Shown here: one piece after another, positions 8,418 through 16,134 of the stretch | How positions within the stretch are numbered: the stretch's first letter is position 1 | How the letters are laid out: each line of letters starts with the position of its first letter | Origin: Rhodospirillales bacterium | GTDB taxonomy: Bacteria > Pseudomonadota > Gammaproteobacteria > Burkholderiales > Burkholderiaceae_D | Reading direction: 5' to 3' | DNA: 32,288 bases | Assembly: GCA_903970305.1 (NCBI GenBank) | Contig: CAJCID010000005.1 | Span: 1-32,288 of the forward strand | Position numbers and translations under genes: made by a program | Notes under the pieces: model-generated | Database searches by the model: none | Told to the model about the DNA's origin: nothing | Seen by the model: only the letters and a program-made list of their open reading frames with translations

Positions 8418-10796
8418 TTAGTTTCGGACCGGTTTGCCGGTCTGCATCATGCCCATGATGCGTTCCTGGCTCTTCGGATGATTCAAGAGACTCATGAACG
8501 CACGGCGTTCGTGATCAAGCAGCCATTGCTCGTCGACGAGACTGCCGGGATCGACGTCTCCCCCGCACATCACCTCGGCGATCGTGCGGCCCAGGTGAAA
8601 GTCATGGCCGGATATGAAACCGCCATCGCGCATGTTCACCAGCTGTGCGGTGATCGTCGCCAGCCCCGATCGGCCGGCGACCCGGATCGCATTGGATTTC
8701 AGAGGTGGTCTGTAGCCCGCGGCCGAGAGCGCGCGCGCCGCACCGATGGCGCGACCAAGCAGTTCGTAGCCGTTCATGACGATCTCGTCGCCTGGCAAGA
8801 GGTAGCCCATCTGCCGCGCCTCGAGGGCCGACTTGGAGACGGCGGCGGTGGCTGCATTGAAGAAATATCGCTTCAGGAAGTCGAGCAGGTACGCCTCAGG
8901 CACGCGCTCTTGTTCTTCCGAGGCGCGCCGTGCGCCGTAGGCCAGACCGCCGCCCCCCGGCACCAGCCCGACGCCGACCTCGACCAAGCCCATGTACGTC
9001 TCGAGACCGGCGACCCTTCGGGCGCAGGCGAGCGCGAGTTCACATCCTCCTCCAAGGGCCATGCCCGATACGGCCGCCACGGTTGGAACCTGGGCGTAAC
9101 GCAGCGCGAGCATGACATCCTGGAGCTTCTTCTCCTCCGGCTCGATCGCCTTGATGCCTCCGGACATGAACAGCGGAAGCATCGCCTGCAGGTCAGCCCC
9201 GACCGAGAAGGGCTCCTCCGGACTCCAAATGACGAGGCCCTGGAAGTCGCTCTCGGCCCGCTCGATGGCCTGGTTCAGGCCGGCAATGACCCCGGGTCCG
9301 ATCGCATGCATCTTGGTCTTGAGCGAGGCGATCAGTACGTCGTCCGAATGGGTCCAGAGCCGGATCGACTCGTTCTCGAAAAGGGTCGATCCGGCTTCGG
9401 GGGCGGGCTCGCCCACCAGGCGCGCGGGATAGAGCTGGCGTGCGTAGACGGGCAGCGTCGTGCGCGGTATGTCACGCCCGGCCGAGGCCGAATAGGATCC
9501 CTGGGCACTGTGCACACCCTCTCGGCCGTCGAACACCCAGGACGGCAGCGCAGCGCGAGACAGGGTACGCCCCGCGTCGATGTCCTCCTTGATCCACTGG
9601 GCAACGCCTGACCAGCCGGCTGCCTGCCAGGTCTCGAATGGACCGCTCTGTTGCCCGAATCCCCAGCGCAGGGCGCAATCGACGTCGCGCGCGCTCGGGG
9701 CGATATCGGCCAGATGCACTGCGACATAGTGAAACGTATCGCGCAAGATCGCCCAGACGAACTGGGCCTGTGGATGACTCGACTCGCGCAGCAGCTTCAG
9801 TCGCTCGGCCGGGTCCTTCTTCTTCAAGATGCGTGCGACCAGTTCATCGGCCTTCTTGCCTGACTGGACATAGTCCCCGCTGGCCGGATCGAGCTGCTGG
9901 ATCTCTTTGCCGACCTTCTTGTAAAAGCCTGCCCCTGACTTCTGACCGAGGGCGCCCTTTTCAAGCAGGCCTGCGAGCACGGGGGGCGTCGAGTAGACCG
10001 AATAGAAGGGATCTCCCTGGAGATTGTTCTGCATCGTCGCGATGACGTGATTCAAGGTGTCGAGTCCGACCACGTCAGCCGTCCGGAAAGTCCCCGACTT
10101 GGCGCGCCCCAGTTTGGCGCCCGTCAGATCGTCGACGACATCGAAGCTCAGACCATACTTCTGTGCCTCGATGAAGGTGGCGAGGATGCTGAAGATACCC
10201 ACCCGGTTGGCGATAAAATTCGGGGTGTCCAGAGCGCGCACAACGCCCTTGCCCAGCGCCGTCGTCAGGAATGTCTCGAGCTGATCAAGGATCAACGGCG
10301 CGGTCGTAGTGGTCGGAATCAACTCGACCAGATGCATGTACCGCGGTGGGTTAAAGAAGTGAATCCCACAAAAACGCGCCTTCAGGTCGGCACCGAAGCC
10401 CTCCGAGAGGGCATTGATCGACAGTCCGGACGTGTTGGACGCAAAGATGGCCTCTGGCGCGAGGTGAGGCGCAACCTGACGATACAAGTCGTGCTTCCAG
10501 TCGAGACGCTCGGCGATGGCCTCGATGACCAGATCGCACTCCGTAAGAAGCGCAAGGTCGTCTTCATAGTTCGCAATGCCGATGTGGCGCGCCTCGTTGG
10601 GATCGCCGAGGGGCGCGGGCGAAAGCTTCTTGAGGTTCTCGATCGCCCGCAGCACGATCCCGTTCTTCGGCCCTTCCTTGGCTGGCAGATCATAGAGGAC
10701 GACCGGGATCCGGGCGTTGATGCAATGCGCGGCGATCTGGGCACCCATCACGCCGGCGCCCAGGACCGCCACTTTCTTCACTAGAAAATTGCTCAT
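8418..10796 (-). CDS. fadN: 3-Hydroxyacyl-CoA dehydrogenase / enoyl-CoA hydratase, FadN-type
   Basis: Bifunctional beta-oxidation enzyme of 792 residues. The NAD-binding dehydrogenase domain comes first, with VAVLGAGVMGAQIAAH at residues 9-24, then SNTSGLSIN and GIHFFNPPRYMHLVE. The crotonase (hydratase) domain is C-terminal, with GMALGGGCELALACARR containing the oxyanion Gly and a catalytic Glu, and GVGLVPGGGGLAYG. This order is opposite to E. coli FadB/FadJ and matches Bacillus FadN and the homologous proteins of Ralstonia/Cupriavidus beta-oxidation operons. The ATG start has GGGAG 6 bases upstream. It sits between acyl-CoA dehydrogenase and thiolase genes, as expected for a complete spiral; the symbol is by architecture. 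Confidence 0.9.
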   Translation of the reverse strand: MSNFLVKKVAVLGAGVMGAQIAAHCINARIPVVLYDLPAKEGPKNGIVLRAIENLKKLSPAPLGDPNEARHIGIANYEDDLALLTECDLVIEAIAERLDWKHDLYRQVAPHLAPEAIFASNTSGLSINALSEGFGADLKARFCGIHFFNPPRYMHLVELIPTTTTAPLILDQLETFLTTALGKGVVRALDTPNFIANRVGIFSILATFIEAQKYGLSFDVVDDLTGAKLGRAKSGTFRTADVVGLDTLNHVIATMQNNLQGDPFYSVYSTPPVLAGLLEKGALGQKSGAGFYKKVGKEIQQLDPASGDYVQSGKKADELVARILKKKDPAERLKLLRESSHPQAQFVWAILRDTFHYVAVHLADIAPSARDVDCALRWGFGQQSGPFETWQAAGWSGVAQWIKEDIDAGRTLSRAALPSWVFDGREGVHSAQGSYSASAGRDIPRTTLPVYARQLYPARLVGEPAPEAGSTLFENESIRLWTHSDDVLIASLKTKMHAIGPGVIAGLNQAIERAESDFQGLVIWSPEEPFSVGADLQAMLPLFMSGGIKAIEPEEKKLQDVMLALRYAQVPTVAAVSGMALGGGCELALACARRVAGLETYMGLVEVGVGLVPGGGGLAYGARRASEEQERVPEAYLLDFLKRYFFNAATAAVSKSALEARQMGYLLPGDEIVMNGYELLGRAIGAARALSAAGYRPPLKSNAIRVAGRSGLATITAQLVNMRDGGFISGHDFHLGRTIAEVMCGGDVDPGSLVDEQWLLDHERRAFMSLLNHPKSQERIMGMMQTGKPVRN

Positions 10797-10844
10797 GAAT
10801 GCTCCCTACTCGATTGGCCCCATCGGGCCAGAGCATAGTGGTGG

Positions 10845-12635
10845 TCAGAACAGTTCGGCCGGCAGGGCCAAAAGGTTAGCCGAGCCGGAACGCGCTTGCC
10901 GAATCAGCATGGCCGTCTCGGGGTAGAGGCGCGCGAAATAAAAGCGCGCCGTGGCGAGCTTGCTCGTGTAGAAGCCGTCCCCAGAATCCGCCTTGGCCAG
11001 GGCCAGCTTGGCCATGCGTGCGAAAAGATAGGAATAGACCAGGTGTCCGATGACGCGCAGATACGGAACTGCCGCAGCACCCGCCTCGTCCTGGTTCTGG
11101 AACGCCTTCATGCCGATCTCCATCGTCAGTTTCGTCACCTTCTCGCCAAGCTCGGCAAGCGGATTGACGAATTCCTGGAGCGCTTCGGTGGTTCCATTCT
11201 CCTCGACAAACTGCTGCACCAAAGCGCCGAATCTCTTGAGCTTGGCGCCGTTATCGGAGAGCACCTTGCGCCCCAGAAGGTCGAGCGATTGGATGGTGTT
11301 GGTGCCCTCGTAGATCATATTGATGCGCGAATCACGCACAAATTGCTCCATGCCCCACTCGGCGATAAAGCCGTGGCCGCCAAACACCTGCATGGCTTCC
11401 GAAGTGGCCTGCCAGCCGTTGTCGGTGATGAAGGCCTTGACCACCGGCGTTAACAGCGTGACGAGTTCAGCCGCTTCCTTGCGAATCATCTCATCGGGAT
11501 GGTTCAACTCGCGATCGATCTGCAGCGCGACGAAGAACGTGAGGGCCCGGCCACCCTCTGCCCACGCCTTGGCCGTGAGTAGCATGCGGCGCACATCGGG
11601 ATGGACGATGATCGGATCAGCCGGTTTGTCCGGAGCTTTGGGACCTGAGAGGCTGCGGGACTGCAGCCGATCGTTGGCGTAGACGACCGCGTTCTGATAG
11701 GCCACTTCAGTCAAGCCCAAGGACTGCATGCCCACGCCCAGGCGGGCTGCATTCATCATCACGAACATCGCGTTTAGACCCTTGTTGGGCTGGCCCAGGA
11801 GCCATCCTTTGGCACCGTCGAGATTCATTTGCGCGGTGGCGTTGCCGTGGATACCCATCTTGTGCTCGATCGCTCCACAGTAGATCGTGTTGCGCTCCCC
11901 GGGATTGCCCTTCGCGTCGGGGATGAACTTGGGCACGATGAACAGTGAGATCCCCTTGGTGCCGGCCGGCGCGTCGGGCAGACGGGCGAGCACCAGGTGG
12001 ATGATGTTCTCGGTCAGATCATGCTCGCCGCTCGAGATGAAGATCTTGCTCCCGGTGATCCGGAAACTCCCGTCAGGCTGGGGCTCGGCCTTCGAGCGCA
12101 GCAAACCCAGATCGGTGCCGCAATGGGACTCGGTCAGACACATGGTGCCGGTCCATTCCCCCGAGACCAGTTTGGGCAGATAGACGGACTGCTGCTCTGG
12201 CGTGCCATGCGCATGCAGACACTCATAGGCGCCATGGGTGAGTCCGGGATACATCGACCATGCCTGATTGCAGGCGTTGAGCATCTCGTAGAACGCATTG
12301 TTCAAGATGATCGGCAATCCCTGGCCGCCATACTGGGGATCACAAGCCAGCGCCGCCCAGCCGCCCTCGACGAACTTGTCGTAGGCGGCCTTGAATCCCT
12401 TCGGGGTCGTCACCGTGTGAGTGGTGGTGTCAAGATGACAGCCTTCCAGATCGCCGCTCTGGTTCAGCGGGAACACGATCTCCGTGGTGAACCGTGCACC
12501 CTCTTCCAAGACCTGGTCGATCAGTTCGCGATTGGTCTCCGCGTGCGCCGGCATCACCGCCAGTTCGGCCTCGACATCGAGCAATTCGTAAAGGACAAAC
12601 TGCATATCGCGAAGCGGGGCCTTGTAGACAGCCAT
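10845..12635 (-). CDS. Acyl-CoA dehydrogenase with C-terminal extension
   Basis: FAD-dependent acyl-CoA dehydrogenase (596 residues), introducing the 2,3-double bond in acyl-CoA. It belongs to the long type with an extra C-terminal domain that also contains the DmdC (3-methylthiopropionyl-CoA dehydrogenase) group. Visible motifs are MCLTESHCGTDLG (flavin-binding region, residues 165-177), ITGSKIFISSGEHD (193-206), MQVFGGHGFIAEWGMEQ and the catalytic Glu443 in YEGTNTIQ. The start has a strong AAAGGAGG ribosome-binding site. It is the first structural gene after the TetR regulator (37-base gap) and feeds the FadN-type enzyme. General fatty-acid use is likelier than DMSP breakdown, given the neighbours. 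Confidence 0.9.
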   Translation of the reverse strand: MAVYKAPLRDMQFVLYELLDVEAELAVMPAHAETNRELIDQVLEEGARFTTEIVFPLNQSGDLEGCHLDTTTHTVTTPKGFKAAYDKFVEGGWAALACDPQYGGQGLPIILNNAFYEMLNACNQAWSMYPGLTHGAYECLHAHGTPEQQSVYLPKLVSGEWTGTMCLTESHCGTDLGLLRSKAEPQPDGSFRITGSKIFISSGEHDLTENIIHLVLARLPDAPAGTKGISLFIVPKFIPDAKGNPGERNTIYCGAIEHKMGIHGNATAQMNLDGAKGWLLGQPNKGLNAMFVMMNAARLGVGMQSLGLTEVAYQNAVVYANDRLQSRSLSGPKAPDKPADPIIVHPDVRRMLLTAKAWAEGGRALTFFVALQIDRELNHPDEMIRKEAAELVTLLTPVVKAFITDNGWQATSEAMQVFGGHGFIAEWGMEQFVRDSRINMIYEGTNTIQSLDLLGRKVLSDNGAKLKRFGALVQQFVEENGTTEALQEFVNPLAELGEKVTKLTMEIGMKAFQNQDEAGAAAVPYLRVIGHLVYSYLFARMAKLALAKADSGDGFYTSKLATARFYFARLYPETAMLIRQARSGSANLLALPAELF

Positions 12636-12672
12636 GGAGAACTCCTCCTTTAAGTTTGGGTATGGGGCGGAT

Positions 12673-13281
12673 CTAGGCCGCGTGTGCCAGGGGCGGCACG
12701 GTGTGGTTGGCGATCAGCCGCAGGAAGGCCCGTTCGGTACGCTCGATCGCATCGTGAGCCTGCAGAAACCGGGCGTCGTGGTGTAGGGCGAAGATCAGCG
12801 CCCGGACCTCGTAGATGAGCTGTTCGCAATCCGTGTCAGCGCGTAGGTGCCCCGCCTCCACGGCCTGGCGGGCGGCGCGGGTGAGGGCCATCTTCCAGGC
12901 GGACACCATCTGCAAGAGTTCATCGCGAATCGGGCCCGGACGATCGTCGTACTCGACGGCCCCGCTGATATAGATGCAGCCGCTCGTGATCTCGCGGGAA
13001 TGCCTTGTCACCCAGCGGTGGAACATCGCGCGCAGCCGGGGCAGACCGCGCGGTTCGCGGATGCTGGGATAGAACACCTCTTCCTCGAAGCGGCGATGAT
13101 ATTCCTGGATGACCGCGATCTGGAGGTCTTCGCGTGAGCCGAAATGGGCGAACACGCCGCTCTTACTCATCTGCATGCGATCGGCCAAAAGTCCGATGGT
13201 CAGTCCCTCAAGACCGTCCCGACTTGCCAATTCGAGGGCCGCATCGAGAATGGCCACTCGCGTCTGTTCACCTTTGCGCAT
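12673..13281 (-). CDS. TetR/AcrR family regulator of the beta-oxidation operon
   Basis: Transcriptional regulator of 202 residues. The N-terminal TetR helix-turn-helix covers about residues 9-55 (LTIGLLADRMQMSKSGVFAHFGSREDL, with the typical KSGVFAHFGS recognition helix). The C-terminal ligand-binding half is not assignable to a ligand by eye. It is the first gene of the operon, 37 bases ahead of the acyl-CoA dehydrogenase gene, so it most likely represses its own operon and is released by an acyl-CoA, as do FadR/PsrA-type TetR proteins; that is inference. The ATG at 13281 has only a weak ribosome-binding site. A promoter and inverted repeat lie in the upstream gap. Confidence 0.88.
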   Translation of the reverse strand: MRKGEQTRVAILDAALELASRDGLEGLTIGLLADRMQMSKSGVFAHFGSREDLQIAVIQEYHRRFEEEVFYPSIREPRGLPRLRAMFHRWVTRHSREITSGCIYISGAVEYDDRPGPIRDELLQMVSAWKMALTRAARQAVEAGHLRADTDCEQLIYEVRALIFALHHDARFLQAHDAIERTERAFLRLIANHTVPPLAHAA

Positions 13282-13314
13282 GAGTCTCAGTCAAATAGTC
13301 TATCCGGCTCAATT

Positions 13315-13339
13315 ACCGAACGCTCGTACTATTCTCGGT
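13315..13339. promoter_or_regulatory. Candidate operator overlapping the tetR promoter
   Basis: ACCGA (13315-13319) and TCGGT (13335-13339) form a 5-base inverted repeat whose 15-base spacer contains the proposed -10 box. Size and placement suit a TetR-family operator, but five paired bases occur often by chance. Confidence 0.3.
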
Positions 13340-13357
13340 CTGAGGCCCCCTTGTCAA
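13328..13357 (-). promoter_or_regulatory. Sigma-70 promoter of the tetR/beta-oxidation operon
   Basis: On the minus strand a perfect -35 box TTGACA (13352-13357) is followed, after 18 bases, by AATAGT (13328-13333), 4 of 6 to the -10 consensus. It lies 46 bases upstream of the regulator ATG in a 128-base gap after the hslR stop, which is where the operon promoter should be. Confidence 0.55.
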
Positions 13358-13409
13358 TCCAATCCGCTGGGAATTAGTAAATACCCTCTATTTTCGCGGC
13401 GTAACGACG

Positions 13410-13808
13410 CTATTCGTCGCCCAGGCGGCTCAACTGGCGCCGGGCGCGCTTGTCGGGGCGGCCCTTCATGCCCAGGGCGGGCTCACGGTAAAGCCGCCTG
13501 CGCTCCTGGGCTTCGGCCCGGGCGATGCGGCTTTCGTCGGTCTCGGCATAGCGGGTCTGGGCGATTCCGGCTGACTCGCGAACTTCCGAGACGAGCCTGA
13601 CGCGCAGGGTCTGGCTTACCCCGTCGAGGTCGATCTTGATGACATCGTCGATCCGGACATCCTTGGCTGGCTTGGCACGTGCGCCGTTGAGCAGCACATG
13701 GCCGGCGCCGATCGCTCGGGCTGCAAGACTGCGGGTCTTGAAGAAGCGGGCTGCCCAAAGCCACTTGTCGAGCCTGACGCGGGCCCCGAAATCCACGACG
13801 GAACTCAT
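13410..13808 (-). CDS. hslR: Heat-shock protein 15 (S4-domain RNA-binding protein)
   Basis: Hsp15 homologue of 132 residues (E. coli Hsp15 has 133). In that family it binds stalled 50S subunits carrying a nascent chain with tRNA and helps recycle them. The S4 domain opens with VRLDKWLWAARFFKTRSLAA at residues 11-30 and continues GHVLLNGARAKPAKDV. The C-terminal tail is basic (GRPDKRARRQL). Its ATG overlaps the pdeM stop by four bases (ATGA, 13805-13808), so translation is probably coupled to pdeM. It is the last gene of the ligase-associated cluster; no functional link with DNA repair is known to me. Confidence 0.9.
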   Translation of the reverse strand: MSSVVDFGARVRLDKWLWAARFFKTRSLAARAIGAGHVLLNGARAKPAKDVRIDDVIKIDLDGVSQTLRVRLVSEVRESAGIAQTRYAETDESRIARAEAQERRRLYREPALGMKGRPDKRARRQLSRLGDE

Positions 13809-14473
13809 CGCCGGAATCCTTCGAGAGGCAGGGCGTGGACGCGCTCGGGACCGGCAAGGTAGATACGCTCACCCCGAGAGGCCCGGATCGTCAGCGCGCC
13901 GGTAAAGGCGCCAAATGCGGGCAGCACCCCGCTGCGGTCGCGAAACCAGAAGCAGGGCAGCCGGGCGGTCTCATTGGCACGGCCCGCAAGCCGGTAGGCT
14001 GGATGCAGATGGCCCGCCAGTACGTACAGCTCTTCATGATCCTGTGGGTGGTGACACAGTGCAAGACGCCCCACAGGCCAAGGTTCCTCCTCGACATCAA
14101 TTCCGAGGGCGGCGGGCAAGTCGCCCCCGGGGTCGTCGTGGTTGCCCCTGACGAGCGTGAGCCCAAGACCCGGATGCCGGCCCCTCCAGGCCGCCAGCTC
14201 GCCACGCGTGGGATCGGTGCTCGCTTCGCGGGCGTGCGCGAAGTCGCCCAGAAACACGACGCGCTTGGGCTTCCAGAGCGCGACCAGACGCGTGAGCCGC
14301 AGAAGATTCTCAGCGGTCGTTGCCTCCGGCACCGGCACGCCCCGCGCCCGAAAACTCGCCGCTTTTCCGAAATGCGCATCAGCCACCAGCAACATCTGTT
14401 GCTCGACCCAGAATACCGCGCGCTCGGGCAGGAGTTCGAGGCTCTGGCCTGAGACCTCCACGGATTGGTGCAT
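13805..14473 (-). CDS. pdeM: Ligase-associated DNA damage response endonuclease PdeM
   Basis: Calcineurin-like metallophosphoesterase (222 residues) of the PdeM family, named from clusters with an ATP-dependent ligase, a DEXH helicase and an MBL-fold exonuclease; all three are found nearby here. Metal-binding motifs appear in order: LLVADAHFGKA (Asp32, His34), FLGDFAHA, VRGNHDD, ALCHHPQ and LAGHLHPAY. The start at ATG 14473 has GAGAGG upstream; an in-frame GTG at 14485 would overlap the stop of the CoA-transferase gene (GTGA) and is an equally possible start. The gene is tightly coupled to hslR downstream. Nuclease activity is taken from the family, not shown here. Confidence 0.88.
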   Translation of the reverse strand: MHQSVEVSGQSLELLPERAVFWVEQQMLLVADAHFGKAASFRARGVPVPEATTAENLLRLTRLVALWKPKRVVFLGDFAHAREASTDPTRGELAAWRGRHPGLGLTLVRGNHDDPGGDLPAALGIDVEEEPWPVGRLALCHHPQDHEELYVLAGHLHPAYRLAGRANETARLPCFWFRDRSGVLPAFGAFTGALTIRASRGERIYLAGPERVHALPLEGFRR

Positions 14474-14481
14474 CGGCCCTC

Positions 14482-16101
14482 TCACTGCCCCGACGACCCG
14501 AGAGGGGGATAGGTGCGGTCCAGTCCCATCGGGCCCTCGCTAAAGAGGCGAGCGTCCATCAGGCACAGGTCAGGCGCAACCGCGATCTCTGTTGCGCACT
14601 GATCCAAAACATCGGTCTTAAGGTCGATGCCCGGCGCGATCTCGATCAAAGTCAGGCGTTTGTCGCGCATGGCAAAGACCGCCCGCTCGGTCACATAGAG
14701 TACCGGCCGCCCCAGACTGGCGACGTAGGGCCCGTTGAAGGTGAGATGGGATACCGATTCGACGATTTTCTTGGAGCGACCCTCCTGGACGATGCGCAGC
14801 CTCCCCGCGCGTGCCTCGACGACGAGACCGCCGGCCGTGAGCGTACCCATGAAGACGATCCTCTTGGCACTTTGGGTAATGTTGATGAAGCCTCCGACAC
14901 CGGCGATGATGGTCCCCGCGCCCTGGCCGAACTTGCTCACGTTGACATTGCCTCGTCTGTCGAGTTCGGCCAGTCCAAGAAATGCCATGTCAATGCCGCC
15001 TCCCTCGTAGAAATCGAACTGGGCAGGCTGATCGATGATGGCCTCCGGAAAGGCGCTCGCCCCGAAGGAGAGGCCCTCGGCGGGCACACCACCGATCGGA
15101 CCGGCTTCGACGGTCAGCGTGAACCCTCCGATTCCCTCCTCGTGAGCCACCACGCCGACGTTGGCGGGCATGCCCACCCCCAGGTTCACCACACGAGGCC
15201 TATGGCGACCGAGTTCGAGCGCCGCGCGTCTTTGCACGATCTTGCGTGCACTCAAGGGCTCGGCGGGGATCTGGAGCGTCTGCCGGCCATTACCTGCCAC
15301 CAGATAAGCCGGATTAAAGGCCTCGCCAAAGGTCATCGCATGGTCGCCAGCGTGCTCGCAGACCACGACGAGATCGACCAGGATGCCAGGAATCTTGACG
15401 GCGTGAAGATTGGCGTGGCGCTCCACGAGTCGCTTGACCTGCACGATGACGACTCCTCCCGAATTGCGGGTCGCCTGCGCGAGCGCGAGCAGCTCATGAT
15501 GAAAGGGCTCCTCTTCGGTGGCGATATTGCCCTGTCCATCGGACGTCGTACCCCGCAACAGAGCAACATCGATGGGGAAGGAGGGGTAGAACAGCTGCTC
15601 TTCGCCCTCGAACTCGACGTGCTTGACCCACACATTGTGGCGATTGGGAACGCGCAGGTGCGCAAAGTGCGCGTCGTTCAGGCGGGCTGCACCATAGCGC
15701 GGATCCACAAAAGTGTTCAGACCGATGCGCGTCAAAAGGCCGGGGCGTCCGGCGGCGATGGCCCGGTAGAGGTGGGTGATGACCCCTTGCGGGAGGTTGT
15801 AGGCTTCGGCCTCGCCGGCCAGCGCCAGGGCCGCAAGCTTCGGGGCCGAGCGCCAGTGGCCGCCCACGATGCGACGAGTCAGTCCGACGTGGCCGAAATG
15901 GTTGACGCCACGGCTCGCACGGTCTCCCTGACCGGCCGAAAACACGAGCGTCAGGTCCAAAGGTGATCCGGTCTCGAGAAAGCGCTCCTCGAGGGCGCGC
16001 GTCACCGCCTCGGCGTGCCCGACACCCACAAAACCTGCCGATCCGACAAACGAACCGTCCGCGATCGCATCGACCGCCGCGCGCGCCGAAACCACCCGCA
16101 T
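14482..16101 (-). CDS. Fused acyl-CoA:acetate/3-ketoacid CoA-transferase (YdiF/Pct type)
   Basis: Class I CoA-transferase of 539 residues with the alpha and beta halves fused, as in YdiF and propionate CoA-transferase. The N-terminal half begins with an Ala/Gly-rich turn (VGSAGFVGVGHAE). The second half carries MPANVGVV and the segment TVEAGPIGGVP, in which Glu332 is the expected covalent CoA-binding glutamate. The enzyme moves CoA between short carboxylic acids; the substrate pair is not predictable. The ATG has AGGA 8 bases upstream. It lies between helicase (33-base gap) and pdeM (8-base gap or overlap) on the same strand, so it appears to be in the repair operon although nothing in its chemistry explains this. 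Confidence 0.9.
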   Translation of the reverse strand: MRVVSARAAVDAIADGSFVGSAGFVGVGHAEAVTRALEERFLETGSPLDLTLVFSAGQGDRASRGVNHFGHVGLTRRIVGGHWRSAPKLAALALAGEAEAYNLPQGVITHLYRAIAAGRPGLLTRIGLNTFVDPRYGAARLNDAHFAHLRVPNRHNVWVKHVEFEGEEQLFYPSFPIDVALLRGTTSDGQGNIATEEEPFHHELLALAQATRNSGGVVIVQVKRLVERHANLHAVKIPGILVDLVVVCEHAGDHAMTFGEAFNPAYLVAGNGRQTLQIPAEPLSARKIVQRRAALELGRHRPRVVNLGVGMPANVGVVAHEEGIGGFTLTVEAGPIGGVPAEGLSFGASAFPEAIIDQPAQFDFYEGGGIDMAFLGLAELDRRGNVNVSKFGQGAGTIIAGVGGFINITQSAKRIVFMGTLTAGGLVVEARAGRLRIVQEGRSKKIVESVSHLTFNGPYVASLGRPVLYVTERAVFAMRDKRLTLIEIAPGIDLKTDVLDQCATEIAVAPDLCLMDARLFSEGPMGLDRTYPPLGSSGQ

Positions 16102-16134
16102 GTCAGCTTTCCTGTGCCTGTCTGAGCGTACATT

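Noticed and set aside
8364-9611. A 415-codon open frame on the plus strand
   Set aside because: It lies antisense to the FadN-type gene and has no recognisable domain; it follows from codon bias on the opposite strand.
13395-13425. A CGACG/CGTCG hairpin at the hslR stop as a terminator
   Set aside because: The stem is only five bases and no U-tract follows.
14320-15966. A 548-codon open frame on the plus strand
   Set aside because: It is antisense to the CoA-transferase and PdeM genes, whose motifs are clear; long antisense frames are common in GC-rich DNA, and its translation shows no known motif.
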